A stretch of DNA of 33,139 bases from NCBI GenBank assembly GCA_030706145.1, contig JAUZPB010000043.1, forward strand, positions 1 to 33,139, written 5' to 3'. The notes beneath the pieces were generated by a model. The model did not search any database. It saw only the letters and a program-made list of their open reading frames with translations, and had not been told where the DNA came from. The translations under genes were made by a program, and so were the position numbers. Within the stretch, counting starts at the first letter, position 1, and each line of letters starts with the position of its first letter. The stretch is from Bacteroidota bacterium. GTDB lineage: Bacteria; Bacteroidota; Ignavibacteria; Ignavibacteriales; SURF-24. Shown here piece by piece: positions 8,551 to 17,669 of this stretch.

Positions 8551-8582
8551 AAGCCGTCTTTATTGACGGCTTTTGTTTTTTA
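8551..8582 (+). terminator. Intrinsic terminator after frr
   Basis: AAGCCGTC (8551-8558) and GACGGCTT (8565-8572) form a perfect 8-pair stem around TTTATT, followed by a T-rich tail to about 8582. It ends the pyrH-frr transcript before maeB. Confidence 0.85.
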
Positions 8583-8675
8583 AAGTATAACTGCTATTTA
8601 TCTTTTCAAAAAAGAGTTGTAACTTTTACACTAAGGAAAATAATTTATTGAATTCTAATTTGAGAGGAGCGCCAT

Positions 8676-10925
8676 ATGAAAATCAGAAAAGAAGATGCGC
8701 TGGAATATCATAGCCAGGGCAGGAAGGGAAAAATCGAGGTAGTACCGACTAAACCCTGCCTTACTTCTAGAGATCTTTCTTTAGCTTACACGCCTGGAGT
8801 CGCTGAACCGTGCAAAGAGATAGCTCGCAATGATGATGATGTATACCGTTATACTGCAAAAGGAAATCTTGTTGCTGTTGTATCCAATGGAACTGCCGTT
8901 CTTGGTTTGGGTGATATTGGCCCACATGCCGGCAAACCAGTTATGGAGGGAAAAGGAGTCTTATTTAAAAGATTTGCTGATATAGATGTTTTTGATATTG
9001 AATTAAAAACAAAAGATCCAAAAGAAGTTATTCGTACGGTTCAGCTTCTGGAACCAACCTTTGGCGGAATTAATCTTGAGGACATTAAAGCCCCGGAATG
9101 CTTTGAAATTGAAGAAGAACTTAAAGCTACAATGAATATCCCTGTGTTTCATGACGACCAGCATGGAACTGCAATTATTTCGTGTGCAGCCTTAATAAAT
9201 GCTGCCGAGGTCTCTGAAAAAGCATTAGATAAGATTAGACTTGTTATCAATGGTGCTGGCGCTGCTGCAATTGCTTGCGCTAAACTTTATATGAGAGCCG
9301 GCGTAAAGAGAGAACATATAATGATGTGCGATTCAAAGGGAGTCATTAGCAAAAGTCGTACGGATCTTAATAAGTATAAGATGGAGTTTGCAGCTGAGAC
9401 TGAACGCAAAACTCTGGCAGATGCAATGAAGGGGGCTGATGTTTTTGTCGGGCTTTCCGTGGCTAACTGTGTTACAAAAGAAATGGTACAGTCAATGGCT
9501 CCTAACCCTATCGTTTTTGCTATGGCAAACCCGGATCCTGAAATTACTTATGAAGATGCAACAGATGCCAGAAAAGATATTATTATGGCAACCGGAAGAA
9601 GTGACTATCCAAACCAGGTAAATAATGTACTGGGTTTCCCCTTCATATTCCGCGGGGCTTTGGATGTAAGAGCTAAGGCAATTACAGAAGAAATGAAAAT
9701 GGCTGCAGTCAAGGCTTTAGCTGGCCTTGCTAAGGAAAAAGTACCCGATATGGTAGTCAAGGCTTATGGTGGGGAAGAGTTTTCTTTTGGCAGAGATTAT
9801 ATTATTCCAAAACCTTTCGACCCTAGAGTCCTTTGGAAAGTGGCTCCAGCTGTCGCAAAGGCCGCAATTGACTGTGGAGTAGCAAGAATTAAAATTGAAG
9901 ACTGGGTTGCTTACGAGGAAGGACTGCAGGAACGTCTTGGAATTTCAAAAGAAGTAATTCGTGTTATGATACATAAAGCCCAGAAAAACCCTCAAAGAGT
10001 TGTCTTTCCAGAAGGCGAAGAGGAAAAAATTATCAGAGCTGCAAGAGCTGTTTGTGTTGATAATATTGCTCATCCAATTTTACTTGGAAATGAGGAGATT
10101 ATTAGAGCAAAAATGAATGCTTTGGGTATGGATTGCAAGGAATATTCAATCGTCGATCCACTGCGTTCCGATAAGTTCAATTCCTATGCTGAGGAACTTT
10201 ATACTAGCAGGCAACGCAAGGGAATGTCACTCAGGGTTTCTAGGGAGGTATTAAAACAACCTAAGTATTTCGGCTCCATGATGGTTAAACTCGGCGATGC
10301 AGATGCACTCATTGGTGGTTTAACTACAAATTATCCTGAAACAATTCGCCCTGCTCTTCAATGTGTTGGCGTTAAAGATGGTTTTAAGGTCGTTTCGGGT
10401 CTTTATATCGTTATTACTAAAAGAGATGTTTACTTTTTTGCAGATGCTACTGTTAATGTAAATCCAACATCAGATGAACTTGCAGAGATTGCAATCTCTG
10501 CTGCCGATACCGTCTCAAGGTTTGATATTGAACCTAAGTTAGCCATGCTTTCATTTAGTAACTTTGGAAGCTCGCTGAAGCCGGAATCAATAAAGGTTAA
10601 AAATGCTGTCGACATAGTTAAAAAGCTAAGACCAGATATAATGATCGACGGCGAAATGCAGGCTGATACTGCAGTTGTTCAACAGCTCAGAGAAGCGGAT
10701 TTCCCTTTTAGTACACTCAAAGGAAAAGCTAATGTCCTTATTTTCCCGGACCTAAATTCGGGCAATATTGCTTATAAGCTTATGGCAAGAATTGGAAGTG
10801 CAGAAGTAATTGGCCCAGTCTTAATGGGAATGAAAAAGCCAATCCATGTTCTTCAAAAGGGTGCCTCGGTTGAAGATATCATTAATATGACTGCAATAGC
10901 CGTAGTTGAAGCAAATCATAAATAA
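8676..10925 (+). CDS. maeB: NADP-dependent malic enzyme with C-terminal phosphotransacetylase-like domain
   Basis: This 749-residue protein matches the large MaeB type, which decarboxylates malate to pyruvate and makes NADPH. The malic domain (about 15-145) has [12 protein letters not shown] with Tyr38, a Lys at 93 in [17 protein letters not shown], and the ECFEIEEEL and FHDDQHGTA metal/substrate segments. The Rossmann domain follows with [16 protein letters not shown] (190-205). From about 430 to the end is a phosphate acetyl/butyryltransferase-like domain ([16 protein letters not shown]), known in the family as a regulatory module that senses acetyl-CoA. GAGAGGAG lies ahead of the ATG. It is a single-gene unit flanked by terminators on both sides. 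Confidence 0.95.
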   Translation: MKIRKEDALEYHSQGRKGKIEVVPTKPCLTSRDLSLAYTPGVAEPCKEIARNDDDVYRYTAKGNLVAVVSNGTAVLGLGDIGPHAGKPVMEGKGVLFKRFADIDVFDIELKTKDPKEVIRTVQLLEPTFGGINLEDIKAPECFEIEEELKATMNIPVFHDDQHGTAIISCAALINAAEVSEKALDKIRLVINGAGAAAIACAKLYMRAGVKREHIMMCDSKGVISKSRTDLNKYKMEFAAETERKTLADAMKGADVFVGLSVANCVTKEMVQSMAPNPIVFAMANPDPEITYEDATDARKDIIMATGRSDYPNQVNNVLGFPFIFRGALDVRAKAITEEMKMAAVKALAGLAKEKVPDMVVKAYGGEEFSFGRDYIIPKPFDPRVLWKVAPAVAKAAIDCGVARIKIEDWVAYEEGLQERLGISKEVIRVMIHKAQKNPQRVVFPEGEEEKIIRAARAVCVDNIAHPILLGNEEIIRAKMNALGMDCKEYSIVDPLRSDKFNSYAEELYTSRQRKGMSLRVSREVLKQPKYFGSMMVKLGDADALIGGLTTNYPETIRPALQCVGVKDGFKVVSGLYIVITKRDVYFFADATVNVNPTSDELAEIAISAADTVSRFDIEPKLAMLSFSNFGSSLKPESIKVKNAVDIVKKLRPDIMIDGEMQADTAVVQQLREADFPFSTLKGKANVLIFPDLNSGNIAYKLMARIGSAEVIGPVLMGMKKPIHVLQKGASVEDIINMTAIAVVEANHK

Positions 10926-10931
10926 TTCATT

Positions 10932-10970
10932 AAAAAGCGGTATCCTTTTTCTTACCGCTTTTTCTTTTCT
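10932..10970 (+). terminator. Intrinsic terminator after maeB
   Basis: AAAAAGCGGTA (10932-10942) and TACCGCTTTTT (10953-10963) form an 11-pair stem with a 10-base loop and a T/C-rich tail. It lies 6 bases past the maeB stop. Confidence 0.85.
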
Positions 10971-11053
10971 TCCTTTTCCTTGATTATAATCATATATTTG
11001 TCCTTGGAGAAATATATTTTTTCTTAAATTTTGTATATTATAGATTAATAACA

Positions 11054-11680
11054 GTGATTAAGAGTATTTTATATTTTATTAGTAGTCTGGTTGTCTTTTT
11101 AGCAGGTATGATCCTCTATGGCATGATCTTGAACCTCAGAGAGGTCACTTTGTCTGAGGCTGCTGCTCAAAAGCACTTAACTTATCTAACTAATATCCAT
11201 ATTATAGTTGAAAAACGGAAATATAAATTGGAACTGTATTCCGATACAACACTTGTGAAAACCTATAAGGCGGTTTTTGGCAGGAGCAGCTCTACTAAAA
11301 AATCATTCTTAAATGATAAAAGAACTCCTGTAGGAAAATATGTCATTTGTGATATTGATACTACTTCTCAGTATAGAAAATTTCTACGGCTGAACTTCCC
11401 TAATTCAATTGATATTCAGGAAGCTTATAAACAACGCTTAATTACGGAAAATGAGTTTTTAAGCGCTTCTGAAGCTCTTCAAAATAACCAATGCCCGAAA
11501 CTGGGAAGAATAAAAACTAATGATATTGGAATTCATGGCATAGGAAGACTAAATTTTATTTTTAAGAACTTGCCTTTCGTTTACAATTGGACTAATGGAT
11601 CAATTGCTGTTAGTAATGAAAATATTGATGAGATTTATTCGGTAATTAAAGTGGGAACTGAAGTTGAAATTAAGGAATAA
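11054..11680 (+). CDS. YkuD-fold (L,D-transpeptidase-like) membrane protein with Ser replacing the catalytic Cys
   Basis: This 208-residue protein has an N-terminal transmembrane anchor (about 4-26) and a periplasmic YkuD domain (about 46-206), the fold of enzymes that cross-link peptidoglycan. Family landmarks are KRTPVGKYVI (89-98), LRLNFPNSID (111-120), IHG with His161, and the NWTNGSIAVSN segment near the end. In active members the last segment carries an invariant Cys after Gly; here the codon is TCA, giving Ser183. It may therefore be inactive or use another chemistry. GTG is the likely start because the anchor requires it, but no clear ribosome-binding site is visible. Its stop overlaps the next gene by 17 bases. 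Confidence 0.8.
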   Translation: MIKSILYFISSLVVFLAGMILYGMILNLREVTLSEAAAQKHLTYLTNIHIIVEKRKYKLELYSDTTLVKTYKAVFGRSSSTKKSFLNDKRTPVGKYVICDIDTTSQYRKFLRLNFPNSIDIQEAYKQRLITENEFLSASEALQNNQCPKLGRIKTNDIGIHGIGRLNFIFKNLPFVYNWTNGSIAVSNENIDEIYSVIKVGTEVEIKE

Positions 11681-12320
11681 AAAAACTACATCTCTTTTTA
11701 TGGCTTTTCTCTTGGTCATGGCCTTTCAGGCTTGCAATAAAAAGGAAAATCAACAACCTATACCTCCAGTTATTTCACAGGATTCTGCAAAAGCACTTGA
11801 TAGACAACTTTTAAGCGAAAAAGTAAAAAAACAGCTGGGCGATAGTGCTCTTATTATCGAACCTGGTAAATATCAGAGTGACTCAACTGTTAATGGAGTA
11901 GTTGCTGGAACTGAAACAAATACTAAAAATCTCTGGGGTATCAAATTTATTTATTTTAAGAGCCAAAACGGTACGCTCCAAAAAGATTTTGAATCACCAC
12001 TTCTAAAGGGTTCTTTTAAGGATTGCATGGTTAGAAAGATTAAACTGGCAGATTCGAACTATGAAATGATCTATTATGATTCACAGGATTATTTTATAGG
12101 ATCAGGCGGCGGAGAGGTGTTTTCTTATATTGTTGATATGAATACAAAAATAGTCTATTCGGCTCACTTCTTTACTGTTCCGCAAAAACCGGTTTCTCTT
12201 TTTATTTCGCCTAATGTTGACAAAATGGAAATTAGGGAAATCTTCCTTAAACATTTTAAGAAGGATTATCCTGACTTAAAGGTTGTTAGTAAAGATTATA
12301 ACCTTGAAGATATATTTTAG
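11664..12320 (+). CDS. Hypothetical exported protein, probable lipoprotein
   Basis: I do not recognise the family of this 218-residue protein. It opens with a basic stretch (MKLRNKKTTS), a hydrophobic core, and FQAC at about 21-24 followed by a charged, polar stretch. This looks like a lipoprotein signal, although Phe at the -3 position is atypical. The mature part mixes strands and short helices, with a Gly-rich YFIGSGGGEVFSY segment near 140-152. The TTG at 11664 is preferred because it supplies the basic signal-peptide start; ATG at 11700 would leave only a very short signal. It overlaps the end of the YkuD-like gene by 17 bases and is followed 38 bases later by the Omp85 gene. Confidence 0.6.
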   Translation: MKLRNKKTTSLFMAFLLVMAFQACNKKENQQPIPPVISQDSAKALDRQLLSEKVKKQLGDSALIIEPGKYQSDSTVNGVVAGTETNTKNLWGIKFIYFKSQNGTLQKDFESPLLKGSFKDCMVRKIKLADSNYEMIYYDSQDYFIGSGGGEVFSYIVDMNTKIVYSAHFFTVPQKPVSLFISPNVDKMEIREIFLKHFKKDYPDLKVVSKDYNLEDIF

Positions 12321-12358
12321 TATTTTTAATATAAAATATTACAATATGAAATTATCCT

Positions 12359-14494
12359 ATGCCCAAAAAATACTTGTTTGTGGCTCTTGTCATATTACTG
12401 CTTTTGTCTTTCTCAAGCTCAACTTATGCTCAGAATGAGGCGGAGAGAATTCAATATGAACTTACTAGTATTGAATTTGAGGGCAATAATTCAATTCCAT
12501 CTTCTGCACTGGCAGATGTAATTGTCTCGAAACAAACTCCTAATTGGTTCTTTAAGTTTTTAAATAAATTTTCAGAAAGTATTGGACGAAAACCTCTGTA
12601 TTTTGATTCAACTAAGATTTCAGATGACCTGGCTTCACTGAAAAGTTACTATAGAGATAATGGCTTTTTTAATGCCTGGTTTTCTTATAACTTTAAGCTT
12701 GATAAAGATAAAAAAAACGCTGAGCTTACTTATAAAATAAACGAAGGTACCCGCTTCCTTATACGCAGCTTCGGCTATAATGGCCTCGATAGCCTCCCTA
12801 AGGAACTTATTCCAAAAATTAAAGACTATACAATTGATTCGGCTAATTATTACTCTAAAACTCTTGTTGAACAGAACACCATTCCTTTCTTGTCATTTCT
12901 TCGCGATAATGGCTTTATGCTTTGCAGCATTGCTCGCCCTGTCGTAAATATCTTTCCCGATTCAGGATATGTCGATATTAGGGCAGATATTGCCTTAGGA
13001 CGCCGATATATTATTGATTCCATTCGGGTTGAGAAAAGTGGTGTGGGGCGCCAAAAAGTAAAGGATGATCTGATAAAAAAAATTGTAAGCATTAGCCCTG
13101 GACAGTTTTATAGTGCCGATGAGAAACAAAGAGCTCAGGTGAGGCTCTATAGAACAAATCTCTTCTCTTCCGTACTTGTAAGTGCAATTACATCTGATAC
13201 TTCGGGCGACCGTGTCCCACTAAATATTACTGCTGATATAGGATCTATGAATGAACTATCTCCCGAAATTATTATTAATAATTCAAACAGCACTTTTAAT
13301 TTGGGCCTTGGTGCCAACTATCAGAAAAGAAATTTTTTGGGCGAAGCAAGAACTTTTACGCTTTCGGGCAATTTTGCAATTCAGGACTTTTTTAAACAAG
13401 GTGTGATACCTCATATACCTAACTTTCTTCTGCTTGGTGATACAACAGTTTTTGGATACCTTGACCTTAGAGCCTCTGTCGAGCAGCCCTATGTCTTTAA
13501 CCACAGAATAACCGGAAGGCTCGAAACTTACTGGAATGAAAATAAACAAAAGGATAACAAAACAGTTACTTATGGCTCAAAATTAAGCTTTGATTTTGAA
13601 CTTCCTAAATTTGTCTATATAAATTCACTCCAGATATATTATTCGGTTGAAAGATCAGTTTATGATTTTCAAATTGATTATGTTAAAAGACTCTTAAGAG
13701 ATAAGTTTGCTGGACAGAAAGTTAATCCTGATACAATAAATTTTAAACTGGATACTAAAAGGCAATTTTCTTCACTCTTAGGGGCTGATATTGGCGCCAA
13801 TAAGACTAATAATCTGCTTTTCCCTACTGCAGGATACAATATTTCCTTGACTTTGGAAGAAGCTAATCTGATTCCGGCAATACTTAACTTTCTCGGGACG
13901 AATCTTTCTTATATTAGTCAATTCTATAGGATGCAGTCTACTTTTATTTATTATCCAAACATATATAATTCAACAACATCTGCAGTTGGTATTAAACTCA
14001 AGACTGGATATCTTCAGGCTTATGCTGGTGATAAAAGCGAAGTCCCATTAAATAAAAGATTTATGGCTGGCGGAAGTAACTCTGTCCGTGGCTGGAGAGC
14101 TAGAGAATTAGTGCCTAATAGATCTCTTAATTTTTCGCTCCTTTCCTCAAGTGTTGACCTTGCAGATTATTTACTTAGAGATTATCCGATTGGTGGACGC
14201 TTTCTTTTAGAGGGGTCCTTTGAGACTAGAAACAGGTTGTTTGGTCAGTTCGGTGCGGCTGTCTTTCTCGATTATGGAAATACATGGGAAAGTTATAAAG
14301 ACTTTTCCTTTAATCAATTGGCTGTAGCCTTTGGTTTTGGTTTTAGGTATTACTCCCCATTTGCACCAATCAGGATAGATTTTGGCTTTAAGGGATATGA
14401 CCCAGCATCTAAGGAAAATTTCTTTAAGATAATTAAAGGAAAGACTCTGCTGGATATAATTACTTTGCATCTTGGAATAGGTGAGGCTTTCTAG
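12359..14494 (+). CDS. Omp85-family outer-membrane protein (BamA/TamA-like) with POTRA repeats
   Basis: This 711-residue protein has a signal peptide ending in YAQ (about 23-25). Then come about three POTRA-like repeats (about 33-130, 131-210 and 211-290, with SIEFEGNNSI opening the first) and a C-terminal 16-strand-type beta barrel (about 300-711). The Omp85 barrel signature is present as VRGW (576-579) in GGSNSVRGW, and the chain ends in an aromatic residue (Phe), as expected for barrel insertion. It is shorter than a standard BamA (about 800), so a TamA-like or accessory Omp85 role is more likely than the central BamA. No ribosome-binding site is obvious. It follows the lipoprotein gene by 38 bases. 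Confidence 0.85.
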   Translation: MPKKYLFVALVILLLLSFSSSTYAQNEAERIQYELTSIEFEGNNSIPSSALADVIVSKQTPNWFFKFLNKFSESIGRKPLYFDSTKISDDLASLKSYYRDNGFFNAWFSYNFKLDKDKKNAELTYKINEGTRFLIRSFGYNGLDSLPKELIPKIKDYTIDSANYYSKTLVEQNTIPFLSFLRDNGFMLCSIARPVVNIFPDSGYVDIRADIALGRRYIIDSIRVEKSGVGRQKVKDDLIKKIVSISPGQFYSADEKQRAQVRLYRTNLFSSVLVSAITSDTSGDRVPLNITADIGSMNELSPEIIINNSNSTFNLGLGANYQKRNFLGEARTFTLSGNFAIQDFFKQGVIPHIPNFLLLGDTTVFGYLDLRASVEQPYVFNHRITGRLETYWNENKQKDNKTVTYGSKLSFDFELPKFVYINSLQIYYSVERSVYDFQIDYVKRLLRDKFAGQKVNPDTINFKLDTKRQFSSLLGADIGANKTNNLLFPTAGYNISLTLEEANLIPAILNFLGTNLSYISQFYRMQSTFIYYPNIYNSTTSAVGIKLKTGYLQAYAGDKSEVPLNKRFMAGGSNSVRGWRARELVPNRSLNFSLLSSSVDLADYLLRDYPIGGRFLLEGSFETRNRLFGQFGAAVFLDYGNTWESYKDFSFNQLAVAFGFGFRYYSPFAPIRIDFGFKGYDPASKENFFKIIKGKTLLDIITLHLGIGEAF

Positions 14495-14655
14495 AGAATG
14501 TTGTTATCGTATTACTCAATTCGTTTTTTTTTCAGGCAGTTTATAACAGTGCAATATTTATTGTCCATCTGGTTTTCTCTCCAGGAGTCGAATTATAAGT
14601 TTGATAAACAGTATAATTTTAGCTAATTTTGTCAATTAAATTGCAGGAAAAGTAG

Positions 14656-15531
14656 ATGATTTCCAGTATGACCGGCTTTGGCAAGGGTTCAGCTCAGAAT
14701 GAAAATTTTAGCGTTGAGACTGAGATCAAGAGTGTAAACAGTAGATATTTAGAAATTTCGCTGAAACTGCCTAAAAGCTTACAGAATAAAGAATACGAGA
14801 TAAGGGAGATAATCAGAAATAAGGTAAAAAGAGGGAAAATTATCCTTAATATACAGCTGAAAAGAAATGGAGCTGGTAATAATAAACCCTCTTTAAGCAA
14901 AGAAAGTCTTGATTATGCCTTAAAGTTTCTTAAAGAATTAAAAAAAGAAGCTAAACTGCGTGAGAAAATTACGCTTAATCACCTTTTGATGTTTCAGGAA
15001 ATGTATATGGAAGAGACTGTCGAGGAAACTGAAGTCGAATTCATTCTGACTCAGCAAGCTCTCGAACAGGCCGTTAAAGAATTGATTGTAATGAGAAACA
15101 AAGAAGGTAAAGAGTTATCAAAGGATCTGAAAACAAGAATTCGTAACATCGAAGAGACTGTTAATACAATTGAAACGCTTAGTAAAGAGAGTGTCGGTGA
15201 ATATTTCGATAAGCTGAAAGAAAGAGCAAAACAGATGCTTGGTGATATTTCTGCTTACAGCGAAAGACTTGAAATGGAATTGGCCCTTCTTGTCGATAAG
15301 TCAGATATTACTGAAGAATGTGTAAGACTTAAGAGCCATACTAAGTTTTTCTTGGAGAACCTTGATAGTTCCAATGAAGTGGGTAGAAAACTTAATTTCC
15401 TCTGCCAGGAAATTAACCGTGAGGCTAATACTATAGGAAGCAAGACACTTTCTACTGAAATCTCACATCTTACGGTTTTTATTAAAGAGGAACTTGAGAG
15501 AATTCGTGAACAAATCCAAAATATCGAGTAG
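14656..15531 (+). CDS. yicC: YicC/YloC family endoribonuclease
   Basis: This 291-residue protein is a YicC-family protein, a conserved bacterial family reported to have endoribonuclease activity. The signature start MISSMTGFGKG, the EIKSVNSRYLEISLKLP segment (about 23-39), the basic KVKRGKIILNIQLKR segment and the C-terminal region with GRKLNFLCQEINREANTIGSK (about 242-262) all match. Length is as expected. AGGAAAAG precedes the ATG. gmk starts 3 bases after the stop, the usual yicC-gmk arrangement. The first gene of a compact seven-gene run, it is preceded by 161 bases with no clear terminator. Confidence 0.93.
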   Translation: MISSMTGFGKGSAQNENFSVETEIKSVNSRYLEISLKLPKSLQNKEYEIREIIRNKVKRGKIILNIQLKRNGAGNNKPSLSKESLDYALKFLKELKKEAKLREKITLNHLLMFQEMYMEETVEETEVEFILTQQALEQAVKELIVMRNKEGKELSKDLKTRIRNIEETVNTIETLSKESVGEYFDKLKERAKQMLGDISAYSERLEMELALLVDKSDITEECVRLKSHTKFFLENLDSSNEVGRKLNFLCQEINREANTIGSKTLSTEISHLTVFIKEELERIREQIQNIE

Positions 15532-15534
15532 TGT

Positions 15535-16140
15535 TTGAGTAATTCTAAAGGTAAAATATTTGTCTTTTCTGCCCCTAGCGGCGCAGGAAAAACTACTATT
15601 GTTAAATATATACTTAAGACATTCCCTGAGATAATTTTTTCAGTTTCGGCAACAACCCGTAAAAAAAGGGAAAATGAAACCGACGGAGTTGATTATTTCT
15701 TTATTACTGAAGATGAATTTTTAAAGAAGATTCAAGAAGACGACTTTATTGAGTGGGAAAAGTTTTACGATTATTATTATGGCTCTCTGAAAAGCTTCGT
15801 AAATAATAAACTTTCAGAGGGTAAATCAGTTCTGTTTGAATTGGATGTTAAGGGAGCCCTAAACATAAAAAAAATATATCCAGAGGCTATCCTGATTTAT
15901 GTTATGCCCCCAAGCATTGAAGAGCTGGAGAGAAGATTAAGAAACAGGGCAACAGAGACTGAGGCTGACTTTAAGAAGAGAATAGAACGCGCGGATATGG
16001 AATTGGCCTTAAAGGATAACTTTGATTATATTATTGTCAATGATGTGCTCGAAAAGGCTCTTAGTGATGCAAAAAAAATCGTCGAAGAAAATATTATTAA
16101 AATAGATAGGAGTAAAGCTAATGCAGATTCAACCTGTTGA
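15535..16140 (+). CDS. gmk: Guanylate kinase
   Basis: This 201-residue protein is guanylate kinase, converting GMP to GDP. The P-loop SAPSGAGKTT is at 12-21, followed by the GMP-binding region with SATTRKKRENETDGVDYFF (about 38-56), the ELDVKGA segment, and the family's IYVMPPSIEELERRLRNR lid. TTG is the start, 3 bases after yicC; no ATG exists in this part of the frame, and the N-terminus fits the family. The 3' end overlaps the omega gene by 20 bases, so translation is probably coupled. Confidence 0.95.
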   Translation: MSNSKGKIFVFSAPSGAGKTTIVKYILKTFPEIIFSVSATTRKKRENETDGVDYFFITEDEFLKKIQEDDFIEWEKFYDYYYGSLKSFVNNKLSEGKSVLFELDVKGALNIKKIYPEAILIYVMPPSIEELERRLRNRATETEADFKKRIERADMELALKDNFDYIIVNDVLEKALSDAKKIVEENIIKIDRSKANADSTC

Positions 16141-16429
16141 CTTGCGTAAAATCGATGAACAGGCTTCAAATGTTTATGAAGCTATTATTGTTTCAGCAAA
16201 GGAAGCCAGAAGAATTAACGAAGAACAAAGGCTCGAATACAATTTGCAGGTTAATACCATCCCTTCCAAAGGTCTTGAAGATGACAGCGAAGATATGGAC
16301 AATCCTGATCAGTTAAAGGTTTCTTTGGAATTTGAAAAACGCCCGAAACCTCATCTCCAGGCCTTAAATGAATTATTAGACGGAAAAATTGAATTCCGCT
16401 ATAAAACTAAAGATACTAATGAAAGGTGA
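16121..16429 (+). CDS. rpoZ: RNA polymerase omega-subunit-like protein
   Basis: This 102-residue protein fits the Bacteroidota/Chlorobiota form of the RNA polymerase omega subunit, which helps fold and hold the beta-prime subunit. The central helix motif is YEAIIVSAKEARRINEEQRL (about 19-38), and the C-terminal motif RPKPHLQALNELLDGKIEFR is typical of this clade. AGGAG lies ahead of the ATG. It overlaps gmk upstream by 20 bases and coaBC downstream by 11. The gmk-rpoZ-coaBC order is conserved widely and supports the call. Confidence 0.85.
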   Translation: MQIQPVDLRKIDEQASNVYEAIIVSAKEARRINEEQRLEYNLQVNTIPSKGLEDDSEDMDNPDQLKVSLEFEKRPKPHLQALNELLDGKIEFRYKTKDTNER

Positions 16430-17630
16430 TACTCTTTCTGGCAAAAAAGTAATTCTTGGCGTCTCAGGTGGTATTGCTGCTTATAAAGCTTGCCTGATTG
16501 TCAGAAATCTTGTTAAACGCGGAGCAGAAGTTAGGGTCATTATGACTCCCTCTGCTCTTGAATTTATTACACCTCTTACCTTATCCACACTCTCGGGAAA
16601 TGAAGTAATTGTTAATATCTTTCCTGAGACTCAAAAAAATGGCGTAAACCTTAAGACTTGGCATATTGAATATGCCACCTGGGCAGATTTAATGATAATC
16701 GCTCCGGCTACGATTAACACAATCGCAAAAATTTCAAATGGCTTTGCTGATAACGCTCTTACAACTGTTGCCTCTGCTCTAAGATGCCCTCTTCTTATAG
16801 CTCCTGCTGCCGATATGGATATGTATAATAACCCCGTAAATAGAGAAAATTTACGGAAATTAAAAGAACTCTTAGGCGCTACCATAGTCAGTGGTGAAGA
16901 AGGATTCCTGGCAAGCGGACTTTCAGGTATGGGCAGAATGGCTGATCCCGAAAAAATTATTGATATGGCTGAGCTTTGTCTTTCTGGTTTTAAACAGGAT
17001 CTTTTGGGAAGAAAAATTCTTGTTACTGCTGGACCTACTTTTGAAGATATCGACCCAGTAAGGTTTATTGGTAACCGCTCATCTGGCAAAATGGGCTTTC
17101 AGATTGCAAAAGCAGCTTATCTTCGTGGAGCTGAGGTGACACTCATTTCAGGCCCTTCTTCAGAAAAAGCTTATCCTGAAATAAAACTTATTAAGGTCCG
17201 TAGCGCTAGCCAAATGAAGTTAGCTGTTGAAGAAAACCTCATCTCTAACGATACTCTTATTATGTCGGCTGCAGTTGCAGATTATAGACCTCATAATGTC
17301 TCTGTGAAAAAAATTAAGAAGGAAGATTCTTTAAGCTCTATTAGTCTGGTTAAAACCGATGATATTTTGAGCTGCTTAGATAAAGTTGGTAAAACAATCG
17401 TTGGTTTTGCACTCGAGACTGATGAAGAATTAAAGAATGCTCAGGATAAACTAAAAAGAAAAAATCTTGATATGATCGTTCTTAACTCCTTGAATGATAA
17501 AAATGCTGGTTTTGAATTTGATACAAATAAAATTACTGTGATAAAAAATACAGGTGAAAGGAAAGACTATCCTCTCCATTCTAAGTTTATTACCGCTAAT
17601 AACATCCTTACAGAATTAAATAAACTATAA
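16419..17630 (+). CDS. coaBC: Bifunctional phosphopantothenoylcysteine decarboxylase/phosphopantothenate-cysteine ligase
   Basis: This 403-residue protein carries the two middle steps of coenzyme A synthesis. The CoaC half (about 8-180) is a flavoprotein domain with VSGGIAAYK (15-23) and the catalytic His82 in WHIEYATWAD. The CoaB half (from about 190) has VTAGPTFEDIDPVRFIGN and SSGKMG, plus SAAVADYRP. In CoaC the active-site lid reads LASGLSGMGRM (164-174), with Ser166 where the E. coli enzyme has its essential Cys, and the PAMNxxM motif is replaced by APAADMDMY. Similar variants may be normal in this phylum. I chose ATG 16419 over the TTG at 16389 because it starts at the conserved core and matches family length. 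Confidence 0.93.
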   Translation: MKGDTLSGKKVILGVSGGIAAYKACLIVRNLVKRGAEVRVIMTPSALEFITPLTLSTLSGNEVIVNIFPETQKNGVNLKTWHIEYATWADLMIIAPATINTIAKISNGFADNALTTVASALRCPLLIAPAADMDMYNNPVNRENLRKLKELLGATIVSGEEGFLASGLSGMGRMADPEKIIDMAELCLSGFKQDLLGRKILVTAGPTFEDIDPVRFIGNRSSGKMGFQIAKAAYLRGAEVTLISGPSSEKAYPEIKLIKVRSASQMKLAVEENLISNDTLIMSAAVADYRPHNVSVKKIKKEDSLSSISLVKTDDILSCLDKVGKTIVGFALETDEELKNAQDKLKRKNLDMIVLNSLNDKNAGFEFDTNKITVIKNTGERKDYPLHSKFITANNILTELNKL

Positions 17631-17669
17631 CAAACAATATTCTTTCAGAATTTAGTAATCTTTAGTAAA

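Noticed and set aside
14495-14655. Possible promoter (TATAAT-like) before yicC
   Set aside because: A TATAAT string is present, but no reasonable -35 element lies at the right distance.
16631-17089. A 152-codon open frame on the minus strand inside coaBC
   Set aside because: It lies wholly inside a strongly supported gene, has no recognisable domain or ribosome-binding site, and is best explained as an antisense shadow.
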